DNA of 64,000 bases from Halalkalibaculum roseum (GTDB taxonomy: Bacteria > Bacteroidota > Rhodothermia > Balneolales > Balneolaceae), in NCBI RefSeq assembly GCF_011059145.1, contig NZ_JAALLT010000004.1:310001-374000 (forward strand), given 5' to 3'. Within the stretch, counting starts at the first letter, position 1. Each line of letters opens with the position of its first letter. Positions 18,076 through 27,101 of the stretch are shown here, piece after piece. Below the pieces are notes generated by a model. It was not told the DNA's origin. It searched no databases and worked only from the letters and a program-made list of their open reading frames with translations. The translations under genes were made by a program, and so were the position numbers.

Positions 18076-18621
18076 TCATTTATTCATAATAGGATCCTTA
18101 AGTTGAATAAATGGGAGCAACTTTTCCAATCGCTTTTTCCCTATTCCCTTGATCTTTAAAAGCTCATCGTATGAAGTAAATGCCCCGTTTTTCGTTCTGT
18201 ATTCGATAATTCTTGAGGCATAGGCAGGACCAATACCGGGGAGACTTTCCAGCGTTTTGGCGTCCGCCGTATTGATATTAATCCTGGCTAAAAGAGATTG
18301 ATCCATCGTTTCCCCGGTTGCAGCTTTTTCGACCTTAATACTGTCAGCAGGAATGGTGTCGGAAGCCATTGCTGAAACCTTTTCAATTTCGGGATGATAC
18401 CTGGCCAGGATAGCATTCTCTTTTTGACGCAGAATCTCTGTTCGCTTTTTGAACTCAGTTTCCAGTTCCGAATAGTATTGTTCATCGTAGGGTGAAGATA
18501 CGGGTATCAGGCTTCTGATGAGTGTCACTATTAACAGAATAGCCATCAAAACCGTAAGAGATACGCGCTCAGCCTTGGTTATTTTCAAATTTTCAAGCCA
18601 GAAGAACAGTTTTCTTTTCAT
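18076..18621 (-). CDS. ComEA-like helix-hairpin-helix protein with N-terminal membrane anchor
   Basis: The 181-residue protein has one membrane segment at about residues 20-40 ([19 protein letters not shown]), a charged coiled region, and a C-terminal pair of helix-hairpin-helix motifs starting [17 protein letters not shown] and ending [17 protein letters not shown]. This matches ComEA, which binds incoming DNA at the membrane during uptake. It is seven bases upstream of porX and may share its promoter. Other competence genes are not in the window, so a different DNA-binding role is possible. Confidence 0.88.
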   Translation of the reverse strand: MKRKLFFWLENLKITKAERVSLTVLMAILLIVTLIRSLIPVSSPYDEQYYSELETEFKKRTEILRQKENAILARYHPEIEKVSAMASDTIPADSIKVEKAATGETMDQSLLARININTADAKTLESLPGIGPAYASRIIEYRTKNGAFTSYDELLKIKGIGKKRLEKLLPFIQLKDPIMNK

Positions 18622-18739
18622 CTTGTTACCCCATTTGCTAAAACAATTACCGGTTATTTGGTATGACTTCCCAGACCTTCATTCCTTACAAATTGTAGCT
18701 TGTTTTCAAGAAATTTTGTTCGGATGTTCACGCACAGAA

Positions 18740-19531
18740 ATGACAGACAAGCGCACATACCGCTATAACAACCTCCCTGTTGCCTATCGAAAAACAGGAA
18801 CCGGGAAACCTATGATCATCCTTCACGGGTGGGGAAGTAGCAGCCGGGTCATGATGCCTGTTGCCAAACAGTTATCCGATATTCGATGCTGCTACGTAAT
18901 CGATCTGCCGGGTTTTGGCGATACACCCGAGCCTGACCGGTCGTGGTCTATAGACGATTATACAGATATGGTTCAATCGTTTATAGAAAATGAATGTGAT
19001 GAAACGGTAGATATATTGGCTCACTCTTTTGGAGGAAGAATTACCTTAAAACTATGTGCCCGTGCATTTGGACAGGAATGGGTGGAGAAGGTCCTGATTA
19101 CAGGAGGAGCCGGTATGAAGCCCCGAAGAAAGCCATCCTATTATCTCAAAAAATATACCGCCAAATTGTTGAAAGCGCCATTTCTATTATTGCCATCCGG
19201 CTCCAAAGAGAATGCCTTAAAATGGCTGCGCAATACTTCAGCCTGGAAAGCACTGGGCTCCTCGGAGTATTCCGAACTAAGCGGCGTGATGCGAGAAACA
19301 TTCGTAAAATCGGTGACTGAATACCTGGAGGCCACACTTCCCAAGATACCGCATGAGGTACTGCTTCTTTGGGGTAGGAATGACGAAGCAACTCCTATAT
19401 ACCAGGGAGAACGTATGGACGAGGGCATTCAAAACGCAGCATTGGTCGTGATGGAAAATGCGGGACATTATGCTTTCCTGGACAAACCCAAGCATTTTAC
19501 CTCTATTGCCCGGGCATTTTTAAAGGATTAG
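18740..19531 (+). CDS. Alpha/beta hydrolase
   Basis: The 263-residue protein has the oxyanion motif ILHGWGSSSR, the nucleophile elbow LAHSFGGRI and a C-terminal ENAGHYAFLDKP carrying the catalytic His. The ATG at 18740 (MTDKRTYRYNNL) is chosen: an in-frame start at 18518 would overlap the divergent ComEA-like gene and add unrelated sequence. The substrate is not predictable. The stop codon is followed at once by a long palindrome. Confidence 0.9.
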   Translation: MTDKRTYRYNNLPVAYRKTGTGKPMIILHGWGSSSRVMMPVAKQLSDIRCCYVIDLPGFGDTPEPDRSWSIDDYTDMVQSFIENECDETVDILAHSFGGRITLKLCARAFGQEWVEKVLITGGAGMKPRRKPSYYLKKYTAKLLKAPFLLLPSGSKENALKWLRNTSAWKALGSSEYSELSGVMRETFVKSVTEYLEATLPKIPHEVLLLWGRNDEATPIYQGERMDEGIQNAALVVMENAGHYAFLDKPKHFTSIARAFLKD

Positions 19532-19568
19532 TTAGACATGCCAAGTTTTTAAAACTTGGCATGTCTAA
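19532..19568. terminator. Perfect 18-bp-arm palindrome between convergent genes, probable two-way terminator
   Basis: Arms TTAGACATGCCAAGTTTT (19532-19549) and AAAACTTGGCATGTCTAA (19551-19568) are exact reverse complements around a single T. The structure starts at the base after the hydrolase stop and ends nine bases before the trhO stop. The stem is too perfect to be chance and has no long T-tract, so besides termination it could be a dispersed repeat of REP type. Confidence 0.75.
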
Positions 19569-19577
19569 GAAGGAAGG

Positions 19578-20534
19578 CTACTTCTTTTCTTCCAACTCCC
19601 GCTCCTTAAAATCCTCATCAAAATAGTTATACCATTTACGAAAAGGTCGAAATGCATTTTCCGGGTCAAAAGGGCGCTTATATTCACTCTGCCGACACTC
19701 TTCACTACAGCAACCCTCCATTTTGCGAGCCCCTTCTTCGGAACAGACAAACAGTTTGTTGCACTGCATATTGGCACAATTAATATAGGTATCAGCCGGC
19801 TTTCCGGTGATTTCACACTCGGCTATAGGCTCCATATCTTTTTCATTGACGGGGACCACAAGCCGATCGTCAAAAACAAAGCATTTCCCCTTGAAGTGTA
19901 CGCCACCCTCTTCTTTACCATAGCGTAAAATTCCACCGTGCAGCTGGTTCACATCGTCCCAGCCTTTTTCCTTCATGAGTACCGAAAATTTTTCACATCG
20001 GATACCGCCCGTACAGTACATTAAAACCTTTTTGTCCTTGTCGATTTCAAGATTATCCACCCATTCCGGAAATTCATAGAAGTTTTCGACATTAGGAGTT
20101 ATGGCTCCTTCAAAATGTCCGATCTTTGATTCATAGTCATTCCGTACATCAATAAGCACATAATCTTCGTCACTCTCCAATACCTCCCTCCACTCGTGAG
20201 GTTCAAGATATTTCCCGCCACGGGCCGGATCCACATCCTCTTTGTGCAAGGCTACTATTTCATCCCGGGTCTTGCAAATTAATTTGGCGAATGGAATATA
20301 GTCACTCTCATCCGTCTTGAAATCGATGTTATCAAAACCGGGTAAGGAAGTCAGGTGTTCTTTGTAGGTTGCAACCTGCTCAGGAGTACCTCCCAGGGTA
20401 CCGTTAATTCCTTCTTCACTGATATATATGCGACCTTTGACGCCCAAGTCTTTACAAAAGCTTTTATGCTCTTCGCAAAAGGTCTCGGGGTCATCAATTT
20501 TGTTAAATTTGTAATAAAGTATAACTTCGTACAT
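19578..20534 (-). CDS. trhO: TrhO, rhodanese-fold tRNA uridine(34) hydroxylase
   Basis: A 318-residue protein of the YceA/UPF0176 family, which makes 5-hydroxyuridine at the wobble position of tRNA using oxygen. The N-terminal ferredoxin-like part contains GRIYISEEGINGTLGG. The rhodanese domain has DVRNDYESKIGHFEGA and the active loop MYCTGGIRCEK with its cysteine. A C-terminal cysteine-rich tail (CANMQCNKLFVC, CCSEEC) is normal for this family. It converges on the hydrolase gene across a palindrome. Confidence 0.95.
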   Translation of the reverse strand: MYEVILYYKFNKIDDPETFCEEHKSFCKDLGVKGRIYISEEGINGTLGGTPEQVATYKEHLTSLPGFDNIDFKTDESDYIPFAKLICKTRDEIVALHKEDVDPARGGKYLEPHEWREVLESDEDYVLIDVRNDYESKIGHFEGAITPNVENFYEFPEWVDNLEIDKDKKVLMYCTGGIRCEKFSVLMKEKGWDDVNQLHGGILRYGKEEGGVHFKGKCFVFDDRLVVPVNEKDMEPIAECEITGKPADTYINCANMQCNKLFVCSEEGARKMEGCCSEECRQSEYKRPFDPENAFRPFRKWYNYFDEDFKERELEEKK

Positions 20535-20671
20535 AATTTGTTTTATTTACTTACCACTAAGGCATTAAGTGCACTTTGCTTCTTAGTGGTTTCCTTTTTG
20601 CAGATGGCAAAAATAAGACTTATTCGTCAAGAAATGAACCTATTTCATCTTTTGATTTTCATACTATACTG

Positions 20672-22414
20672 ATGTCATTACAACGAATTCCAACCATAAT
20701 ATTATGCGCACTGTTGCTAATCCTGGCAGCCACTGAAGTTAGGGCTCAGCAACCGGTCGACAGTCATAGTCATCGAATCATGCATGATATTGATAAGGCC
20801 TACCGGGATGGACGGATCAACCTGGACCAAAAGATACTCTATAAATTTTATGCCGGATTAAAAAAGGAAAAGCTGCCATCAGAGTTTACTATAGGTGATC
20901 AAGAATACGTTAAATGCGGAACACCGGCCCAAGTTGATTTTATAAAACACAAGAATCAGCTATCTGAGTCGACAGTTACTGAAATTGAAACCCTCACCGG
21001 TACTTCAGTTACGCAAGCCCAAGAGACGTATCTTTCGCCTTCAGGAATGTTTTTATTTCACTATGAGACTTCAGGTACTGATGCTGTTCCGCTTGATGAT
21101 ACCAGTCCGGCAAATGGAATCCCCGATTATGTAGAACAGGCAGGTATAGCAGCAGACTCCTCATGGCGGCATCAAATAGCCACACTAAATTACTCCGATC
21201 CTATAATACCCGGTGACCCCTACGATATCTATTTCCGGAATTTCGGTTTTTATGGCCAAACAGCTATCTCAGGAAACACAACTTATATTGAGGTTCACAA
21301 CAACTTCCAGAATTTCCCTCCTAATACCGATCCTGAGGGAAATCCCATCGGTGCCCTTAAAGTTACTATTGCTCATGAGCTGAAACATGCTATTCAGTAT
21401 GTGGCGACGGAGTGGGCCGGAGAAAGCGACCGCTGGGTTGAGATGGATGCCACCCTTATGGAAGAGGTAGTGTATGATAATGTCAACGATTACTATAACT
21501 ACCTGAACAACTCAAGCTCTATTTTCGAAAACCCGCAGAACTCTTTTTATCCGGGTTCATACTTTCATGTATCCTGGGCTCTATATTTTGAGGAGAAGTA
21601 CGGACCGGATTTTTGGCCTCAAGTATGGGATCGTTTGCAGCAAAACCCTACCGGCACCCGTTTTACAGAAGCCATACAATCTGTGCTGGGAAGTGCCGAT
21701 ATTTTTCAGCGAGATTATATAGAATCCCATCTCTGGCACCTTGCGGCCGGACAGTTGAACAGTGTCGATAACTATGGATTTGAGGAACGCACGTTGTATC
21801 CGAATCCGACCATTAAAGAACGTTTCAGCGGTAAAGACAGTACCACTACTTCTGTCGGCCTTCAGAAATTTGCAGCGAACTATATTGAGTTAAGTCCCGG
21901 ACAGGAGTCGGAAGGCTTTATCAGAGTTGAGCTCAGCAGATCCAATGCTTCAACCGGCCTCGGGTTGATTGCCTATCTGAAAGACGGTAGCACAGAGCAA
22001 CAGATTATGACCGGGGGCGGCAACCAGGGCATTGTACAGCAAACGCCATGGGAGTGGAGCAGTATTAGCAGACTGGGAATAGTGATAGGAAACGGGAATG
22101 AGAATCTTGGAGACAGTTACCGTCTAAAAGTAACTTCAGATATTCCGGAAGCCATTTCTCTTATCCAAAACTACCCGAATCCCTTTAATCCTGGCACTGT
22201 TATTCCATTCAATTTAAGCACCCAGTCAAGAGTACAATTGAAAGTATATGACATTACCGGCAGACTGGTTTCTACGCTTGTAGACGAAGAGAGACCGGCA
22301 GGTTTTTACCGCGATGTCCGTTTCAACGGAAGCAACCTGGCCTCAGGTGTCTACTTTTACCAGCTGGTAACCGACCAGAAGGTACTGGTGAAGAAGATGA
22401 CACTGATTAAGTAA
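20672..22414 (+). CDS. Exported zincin-like metalloprotease with T9SS type A sorting domain
   Basis: The 580-residue protein starts at the ATG at 20672, which gives a clean signal peptide ending near VRAQQ; an upstream in-frame ATG at 20576 would bury it. A zinc-site motif HELKH lies at 235-239 (IAHELKHAIQYVATEW), with an acidic segment VEMDATLMEE downstream. The last 85 residues start with IQNYPNPFNPGT and end with YQLVTDQKVLVKKMTLIK, the classic type IX sorting domain, which is removed on export to the cell surface. The catalytic region resembles the MXAN_6640 type of putative metalloprotease. PorX, which regulates T9SS, is encoded 3 kb away. Confidence 0.88.
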   Translation: MSLQRIPTIILCALLLILAATEVRAQQPVDSHSHRIMHDIDKAYRDGRINLDQKILYKFYAGLKKEKLPSEFTIGDQEYVKCGTPAQVDFIKHKNQLSESTVTEIETLTGTSVTQAQETYLSPSGMFLFHYETSGTDAVPLDDTSPANGIPDYVEQAGIAADSSWRHQIATLNYSDPIIPGDPYDIYFRNFGFYGQTAISGNTTYIEVHNNFQNFPPNTDPEGNPIGALKVTIAHELKHAIQYVATEWAGESDRWVEMDATLMEEVVYDNVNDYYNYLNNSSSIFENPQNSFYPGSYFHVSWALYFEEKYGPDFWPQVWDRLQQNPTGTRFTEAIQSVLGSADIFQRDYIESHLWHLAAGQLNSVDNYGFEERTLYPNPTIKERFSGKDSTTTSVGLQKFAANYIELSPGQESEGFIRVELSRSNASTGLGLIAYLKDGSTEQQIMTGGGNQGIVQQTPWEWSSISRLGIVIGNGNENLGDSYRLKVTSDIPEAISLIQNYPNPFNPGTVIPFNLSTQSRVQLKVYDITGRLVSTLVDEERPAGFYRDVRFNGSNLASGVYFYQLVTDQKVLVKKMTLIK

Positions 22415-22514
22415 ATGGCAAGGTATAGAGTATAAGGGAGACCGGAGTCCGGACAAATGGTCAACGGCAATAGGGACATCTCAAATTAGACTGGTTCAAT
22501 CAATCACTGATGCT

Positions 22515-22566
22515 ATGACAAGCGTCCACGCTTGTCATAAGTGTTTCAAGCGTAGACGCTTGAAAC
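22515..22566. repeat. Twin hairpins sharing one core, between convergent genes
   Basis: Two 24-base dyads lie four bases apart, at 22515-22538 and 22543-22566. Both contain CAAGCGTNNACGCTTG with two-base centres CC and AG. The outer arms differ (ATGA/TCAT in the first, GTTT/AAAC in the second). They lie between the T9SS-sorted protein and fumarylacetoacetase. They may end transcription in both directions or belong to a dispersed hairpin family. Confidence 0.75.
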
Positions 22567-22673
22567 AGCCTTAATTTTGCATTTTAAAAGGGCCAATGTT
22601 TTTGCATTTACCGGACCACACTTTCTTTTTATCCGGTCTCTTTTCCCCCTTTCTCCGTTTCCGATTTTGCTTC

Positions 22674-23963
22674 TTAAAACTTCAGCTCTTTTGCGGGCTT
22701 AATTTTGCCGGTAACTTCGCCGAAGCCAACTCGATACCCTTCGCCCTGGGCATAGCCGGTCATGGTTATGGTATCGCCGTCCTGAATAAAAGTACGTTGC
22801 TCGCCATTGGGAAACTTGAGAGGCTTTTCACCCTTCCAGCTTAGCTCCAGCATACTTCCGTAGGAATCTTCGGTCTCACCGCTGATCGTTCCTGAGGCGA
22901 GGAGATCTCCTGGCTGCACGTTGCAACCGGTTATAGTATGATGAGCCAGCTGCTGGTTCATGCTCCAATACAGATTCTTATAATTGGAAGCAGCTATCTT
23001 GTGCGGCTTGTCCATTTTCTCTCCTTGTAGAAATACATCCAGCTTGATGTCATACCATCCTTCATCGCTTTTCAGATATGACATAGGCTCGGGATCCTGT
23101 TCGGGGCCCTCCGTTTTAAAAGGTTGCAGAGCATCAAGCGTTACGATCCACGGAGAAACCGAAGTAGCCCAATTCTTTGCTAAAAATGGACCTAAAGGCT
23201 GATACTCCCATTTCTGAATGTCTCTGGCACTCCAGTCATTGACGATCATGAGTCCAAATATATGCTCCCTTGTCTCACTGACAGGAATCGGATCTCCAAG
23301 CTGATTTCCGGGTCCGGTTACGAAACCCATCTCAAGTTCGAAGTCCAAGAGTTTACTGGCACTGAATTCAGGCGTCTCGCCGTCCTCACCCAGCACTTGA
23401 CCCTGCGGCCGGTGCAAGTTGGTACCACTGAGTACCACCGAACTGGCTCGACCGTGATAACCTACCGGCAGGTGTTTCCAATTGGGTTTCAGGGCATTCT
23501 CAGGCCCACGAAACATGGTTCCCACATTGAACGCATGCTGTTCTGATGAGTAGAAGTCCGTATAATCCCCAATATCAACCGGCATCAACATTTCAACCTC
23601 GTCCATAGGAATCAGTACCTCCTCACGTAGACTCTGATTATCCCGTAGTGTTGGCTCGTCAGCACTCAGCAGGTTACTGATGGTTGTACGGGCTTCAAGC
23701 CAAGCAGCACGGTTCAGTGACATGAATTTATTGAGTGTTCGCTCGGAAAACACCCTTTTACCGTCCAGTTGCGGCCCATCAAAGACTCCCGCCTGCTCCA
23801 GTTCAGCCAGATTAAGCACATAATTTCCGATGGCGGTACATATATAAACCTCGCCACCTTCTTTTGGGCGACAAACCCCATAAGGCAGATTCTGAATAGG
23901 GAAATGCGATTCAGGTGCGACATCAATAAAAGATCTCAAATCAGGGTCGTTGGTTGGATGCAT
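22674..23963 (-). CDS. fahA: Fumarylacetoacetase
   Basis: The 429-residue protein splits fumarylacetoacetate into fumarate and acetoacetate, the last step of tyrosine and phenylalanine breakdown. Evidence: DYTDFYSSEQHAFNVGTMFR (metal-binding Asp and catalytic His region), LDFELEMGFVTGPGN with two metal-binding glutamates, and VNDWSARDIQKWEYQPLG. Length matches eukaryotic and bacterial enzymes. Homogentisate dioxygenase and HPPD genes are not in the window. The gene at 24069 is upstream on the same strand. Confidence 0.96.
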   Translation of the reverse strand: MHPTNDPDLRSFIDVAPESHFPIQNLPYGVCRPKEGGEVYICTAIGNYVLNLAELEQAGVFDGPQLDGKRVFSERTLNKFMSLNRAAWLEARTTISNLLSADEPTLRDNQSLREEVLIPMDEVEMLMPVDIGDYTDFYSSEQHAFNVGTMFRGPENALKPNWKHLPVGYHGRASSVVLSGTNLHRPQGQVLGEDGETPEFSASKLLDFELEMGFVTGPGNQLGDPIPVSETREHIFGLMIVNDWSARDIQKWEYQPLGPFLAKNWATSVSPWIVTLDALQPFKTEGPEQDPEPMSYLKSDEGWYDIKLDVFLQGEKMDKPHKIAASNYKNLYWSMNQQLAHHTITGCNVQPGDLLASGTISGETEDSYGSMLELSWKGEKPLKFPNGEQRTFIQDGDTITMTGYAQGEGYRVGFGEVTGKIKPAKELKF

Positions 23964-24068
23964 CTCTGTAATTTTGAATTAAGATTTAAAAATCATGAAT
24001 TATGAATTGAAAGGAATATTCGAAACCCGAATCAAGAGGCTATAACTCAATTCAACATTCAATTACAA

Positions 24069-25052
24069 TTATAATAGATTTAACTTTTGCAGATCTTCAA
24101 TAGGCTCCTCAAAACTGCAGCTGCCGAATGAAGTGACTGCCACCTCCCGAAGTTCACGGATATCTTCGGTGGTAATTGAAAGGTCTTTCCAGCTAAAATG
24201 CTCGTTAGTGAATGAAAAGTGGTCGGGATCTTCTTCACTGATTATTTCTGAAAGCTCCTCATTATTCAGGTCATAAGCATAGGCGAGCAGTGCTCCCCCG
24301 AAGACATTAAAAAAACCGTGCATTTTGGTCTGAACGCTATCATGATAGTGACGTACCGGATGGTGGAGTCCGGCGGTACATTTAAGGGCCAGATTATATT
24401 CTCTACAAGCGTTGATGCTATAAGCCACTTTTTCCACTCCCGGGAACATGTCAGCCTGCGTACCACCGCAACGCAACTTATAACCCACATGAAGCATGTC
24501 GGAATCACTCTGATGTTTTTCATTAAATTCTGAAAGAGCCCCGAGCACCGTTTCAATATCCTTTTCCCAGCTCTCCTCATAAAAACCTTCAAAAAATACT
24601 GTTTGTGGACTCCCGGAGTATTGACTGCTTGCCTGGTGGGTCATGTCCAACACGCTGCTGATCAAATCTGAATCACCGCTCAACACAGCTTCTTTGGGGA
24701 GCTTTATTTCCAATACCTCAGTAACTACATGTCGGCCATGCCCGTCGTTAAAATCATTGCAACTTTTGAATACCCTTCCAATTTCACTTTCAAAATCATT
24801 CAGTGTTTCTGTCCCGCCACCCAAAACAGAGAAGCGAAATGGCTCGCCTTCCTTGAAAAGTTCTTCTCCATACACCTCCAGATCATTCAACGTTGCGGCA
24901 GGGATTATGAAGCGAGAGAGCATCCAGGCTTTTTCACTTTTTCGGTAGGCTGCAAAATTTCTGATAGCGGGATCCAGAGAGAGATCAGCAGGAGGAAATA
25001 ATCCCGCATAATCAATGATACCGCTCATAAAAGCCCTGAAACTATTTTTCAT
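24069..25052 (-). CDS. Uncharacterised conserved-looking protein upstream of fumarylacetoacetase
   Basis: A 327-residue soluble protein from the ATG at 25052; a GTG at 25082 is an alternative start. I recognise no named domain. Distinct segments are IDYAGLFPPADLSLDPAI near the start, WMLSRFIIPA, YKLRCGGTQADMFP, ALKCTAGLHHPVRHYHD and FNVFGGALLAYAY. The alternation of strands and helices, with charged residues (LRCGG, KCTAGLHHPVRH) late in the chain, suggests a TIM-barrel-like enzyme. It lies 105 bases upstream of fahA on the same strand, so a link to aromatic amino-acid breakdown is a reasonable guess only. Confidence 0.75.
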   Translation of the reverse strand: MKNSFRAFMSGIIDYAGLFPPADLSLDPAIRNFAAYRKSEKAWMLSRFIIPAATLNDLEVYGEELFKEGEPFRFSVLGGGTETLNDFESEIGRVFKSCNDFNDGHGRHVVTEVLEIKLPKEAVLSGDSDLISSVLDMTHQASSQYSGSPQTVFFEGFYEESWEKDIETVLGALSEFNEKHQSDSDMLHVGYKLRCGGTQADMFPGVEKVAYSINACREYNLALKCTAGLHHPVRHYHDSVQTKMHGFFNVFGGALLAYAYDLNNEELSEIISEEDPDHFSFTNEHFSWKDLSITTEDIRELREVAVTSFGSCSFEEPIEDLQKLNLL

Positions 25053-25207
25053 GTGCCGGGGTGATTTAAGTTGTTGCCACACCTTAGTTTATGCGCCCCA
25101 AAAATGTTCTATTTATGACTAAAAAGCAATGAATCTTCACTGCCTCAATGCCGGTAATTTTATACCGCTTAAGAAGATTTAAGACAGATTGCCTAGCAAA
25201 AATCTTA

Positions 25208-26365
25208 TTAATGCAGGGTTATCAGATCCAGTATGATGGCATCCGCAATCACAATGCCTATATCGGTAAGAACTATTCTGCCATCTTTCGTTAGATTTAC
25301 TTTACCCTCTGAGGCTCTCTTTCTGAGATATTCTATTTGCCGTTCACCAAAAAGGTATCCATAGCGCTCCTCCATTTCCTTAAGCGTTATACCTTCCCGG
25401 GTTCTCAAGCCCATCATGATTCGCTCTTCAGATAATTCTAGCCGGCTTAAGTTATCTTTCTCTTCAGTAATATTATCTCTGTTCGCAGTTTGTTTGAACT
25501 TTATATAGTTCCTTAGATCGGCTTTGTTATTCCAGCGTTCTGCTAAGGCATCCTGTTCCCACCAAAAAGAGTGAGCACCCGGACCCATCCCGATATAGTT
25601 ATGGTGCTTCCAATAGTTGCTGTTATGAATAGCTTCGTGTCCAGGCTTGCTATAGTTACTTACTTCATAGCGGTAAACACCGGCATTCGATAGCAGTTCA
25701 TTTAGGAGCATAAAATGATCTGAAACCTTATCATCTTCCGGCGGTGTCAGGCGTCCCAGCTCAACCTGTTTGCCCAGCCGGGTTCCGGACTCTATGGTAA
25801 GGGAGTACGCCGAAACATGGGGAGGATCGAATTGCAGCAGCTCGCGGACATCATCTTCAAGCTCTTCCAGGCTCTGCCCCGGATTGCCATAAATAAGATC
25901 TACAGTAAAAGTCTGAAAACCGGATTTACTCAAGAGCTCCAGGCACTTCAAAGCTTCCTGCCGGTCATGGGCTCGGTTCATGAATTTCAGTAATTCGGGA
26001 TTGAAACTTTGTACCCCCATGCTTACCCTGTTGATACCCATGTCCCTCAATGCATCAAGATATTCCTTCGTCACATCATCGGGATTCATTTCAATTGTCG
26101 TCTCCCGGATATCCGTGTCAAAAGTGTCACGGACAGCCTCCATCAACTGTTCCAACTGTTCGGTTGATAGCAAGGATGGTGTGCCGCCCCCGATATACAG
26201 TGTCTCTACTTTTTCGTTGACAAAGTCGGTGTCAGCATAGCTATGAATCTCGCGCACCATGCTTTCCACAAAATCAGGCTGTTCTCCCGTTCGCGTAACG
26301 AAATAAAAATCACAGTATGAGCAAGACTGCTTGCAAAACGGTATGTGAAGATAAATACCCGACAA
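25208..26365 (-). CDS. hemW: HemW-like radical SAM heme chaperone
   Basis: A 385-residue radical SAM protein. The cluster motif is CKQSCSYC at residues 11-18, followed by ETLYIGGGTPSLL and the MNPDDVTKEYLDALRDMGIN and VSMGVQSF segments, then the HemN C-terminal domain (ERIMMGLRTREGITL). HemW proteins bind heme and deliver it to respiratory enzymes. The cysteine after YCDFY that marks true coproporphyrinogen oxidase HemN is missing, which supports HemW. Confidence 0.92.
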   Translation of the reverse strand: MSGIYLHIPFCKQSCSYCDFYFVTRTGEQPDFVESMVREIHSYADTDFVNEKVETLYIGGGTPSLLSTEQLEQLMEAVRDTFDTDIRETTIEMNPDDVTKEYLDALRDMGINRVSMGVQSFNPELLKFMNRAHDRQEALKCLELLSKSGFQTFTVDLIYGNPGQSLEELEDDVRELLQFDPPHVSAYSLTIESGTRLGKQVELGRLTPPEDDKVSDHFMLLNELLSNAGVYRYEVSNYSKPGHEAIHNSNYWKHHNYIGMGPGAHSFWWEQDALAERWNNKADLRNYIKFKQTANRDNITEEKDNLSRLELSEERIMMGLRTREGITLKEMEERYGYLFGERQIEYLRKRASEGKVNLTKDGRIVLTDIGIVIADAIILDLITLH

Positions 26366-26391
26366 GATGGGTCGATTTTAAATGTTAAATA

Positions 26392-26417
26392 CTGGATGCT
26401 GGATGCTGGATGCTGGA
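26392..26417. repeat. Short tandem repeat, 7-bp unit CTGGATG
   Basis: CTGGATG is repeated three times and followed by a partial CTGGA, starting 27 bases upstream of the hemW start codon. There is no gene between hemW and the gamma carbonic anhydrase gene. The position could affect hemW expression if copy number varies, but that is unsupported. Confidence 0.85.
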
Positions 26418-26551
26418 CACACTAAATTACTTCAATATATCAGTCAAGTTATGATATTAGAATGGGCGTATATAAATTGAACAAATGCATTATGAGTACT
26501 ATGCAGCTGTTGACTATAATTCTTCTGCTTAATTCAACATTTAGAATTCAC

Positions 26552-27100
26552 CTATGTCTTCGGCTCGTAAAACGGATTCTCTTCGTAGGTATCTTTCTGC
26601 TGGTAGGCACGGGCGTATTTTACATAGTTATCCGCATGTCCTTTAATAGACTCTAGCTCTTCTGATTCTAATTTACGGACTTTTTTGACCGGTGAGCCCA
26701 TGTAGAGGTATCCTGATTCAAGATGTTTTCCCGGTGGAACAAGACTTCCAGCGGCTACAATTACATCCGATTCAATAACCGCCTTATCGAGTATGGTAGC
26801 TTGTATGCCAATCAATACCCTGTCGTGAATGGTGCAACCGTGAATCATGGCACTGTGACCCACGGTAACTTCACTTCCTATACTGGTGGGACCCGTCTGG
26901 TTCATTACATGGATACAGGTGTTATCCTGAATGTTGGACCGGTCGCCTATTTCAATCCAGTTTACATCGCCCCTGATGGTCACATTAAACCATACACTAC
27001 TCTCTTTGCCCAAGGTAACATCACCGATGATATCGGCACTCGGGGCTACAAAGACACTTTCATCGAATTGTGGACTCCTGTTCAGAAATTCATAAACCAT
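26552..27100 (-). CDS. Gamma-class carbonic anhydrase family protein
   Basis: The 182-residue protein is a left-handed beta-helix of hexapeptide repeats (for example IIGDVTLGKESSVWFNVTIR). The zinc histidines are in NTCIHVMNQ and VGHSAMIHGC, matching the three-His pattern, and RGDVNWIEIGDRSNIQDN precedes them. Members reversibly hydrate CO2 or are inactive relatives. It starts one base past the stop of the DsbA-like gene, so the two are co-transcribed. Confidence 0.93.
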   Translation of the reverse strand: MVYEFLNRSPQFDESVFVAPSADIIGDVTLGKESSVWFNVTIRGDVNWIEIGDRSNIQDNTCIHVMNQTGPTSIGSEVTVGHSAMIHGCTIHDRVLIGIQATILDKAVIESDVIVAAGSLVPPGKHLESGYLYMGSPVKKVRKLESEELESIKGHADNYVKYARAYQQKDTYEENPFYEPKT

Positions 27101-27101
27101 A

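Noticed and set aside
18518-18739. An upstream extension of the alpha/beta hydrolase
   Set aside because: It would overlap the divergent ComEA-like gene and adds no family sequence.
20576-20671. An upstream extension of the T9SS-sorted protein
   Set aside because: It would place 32 polar residues before a clean signal peptide.
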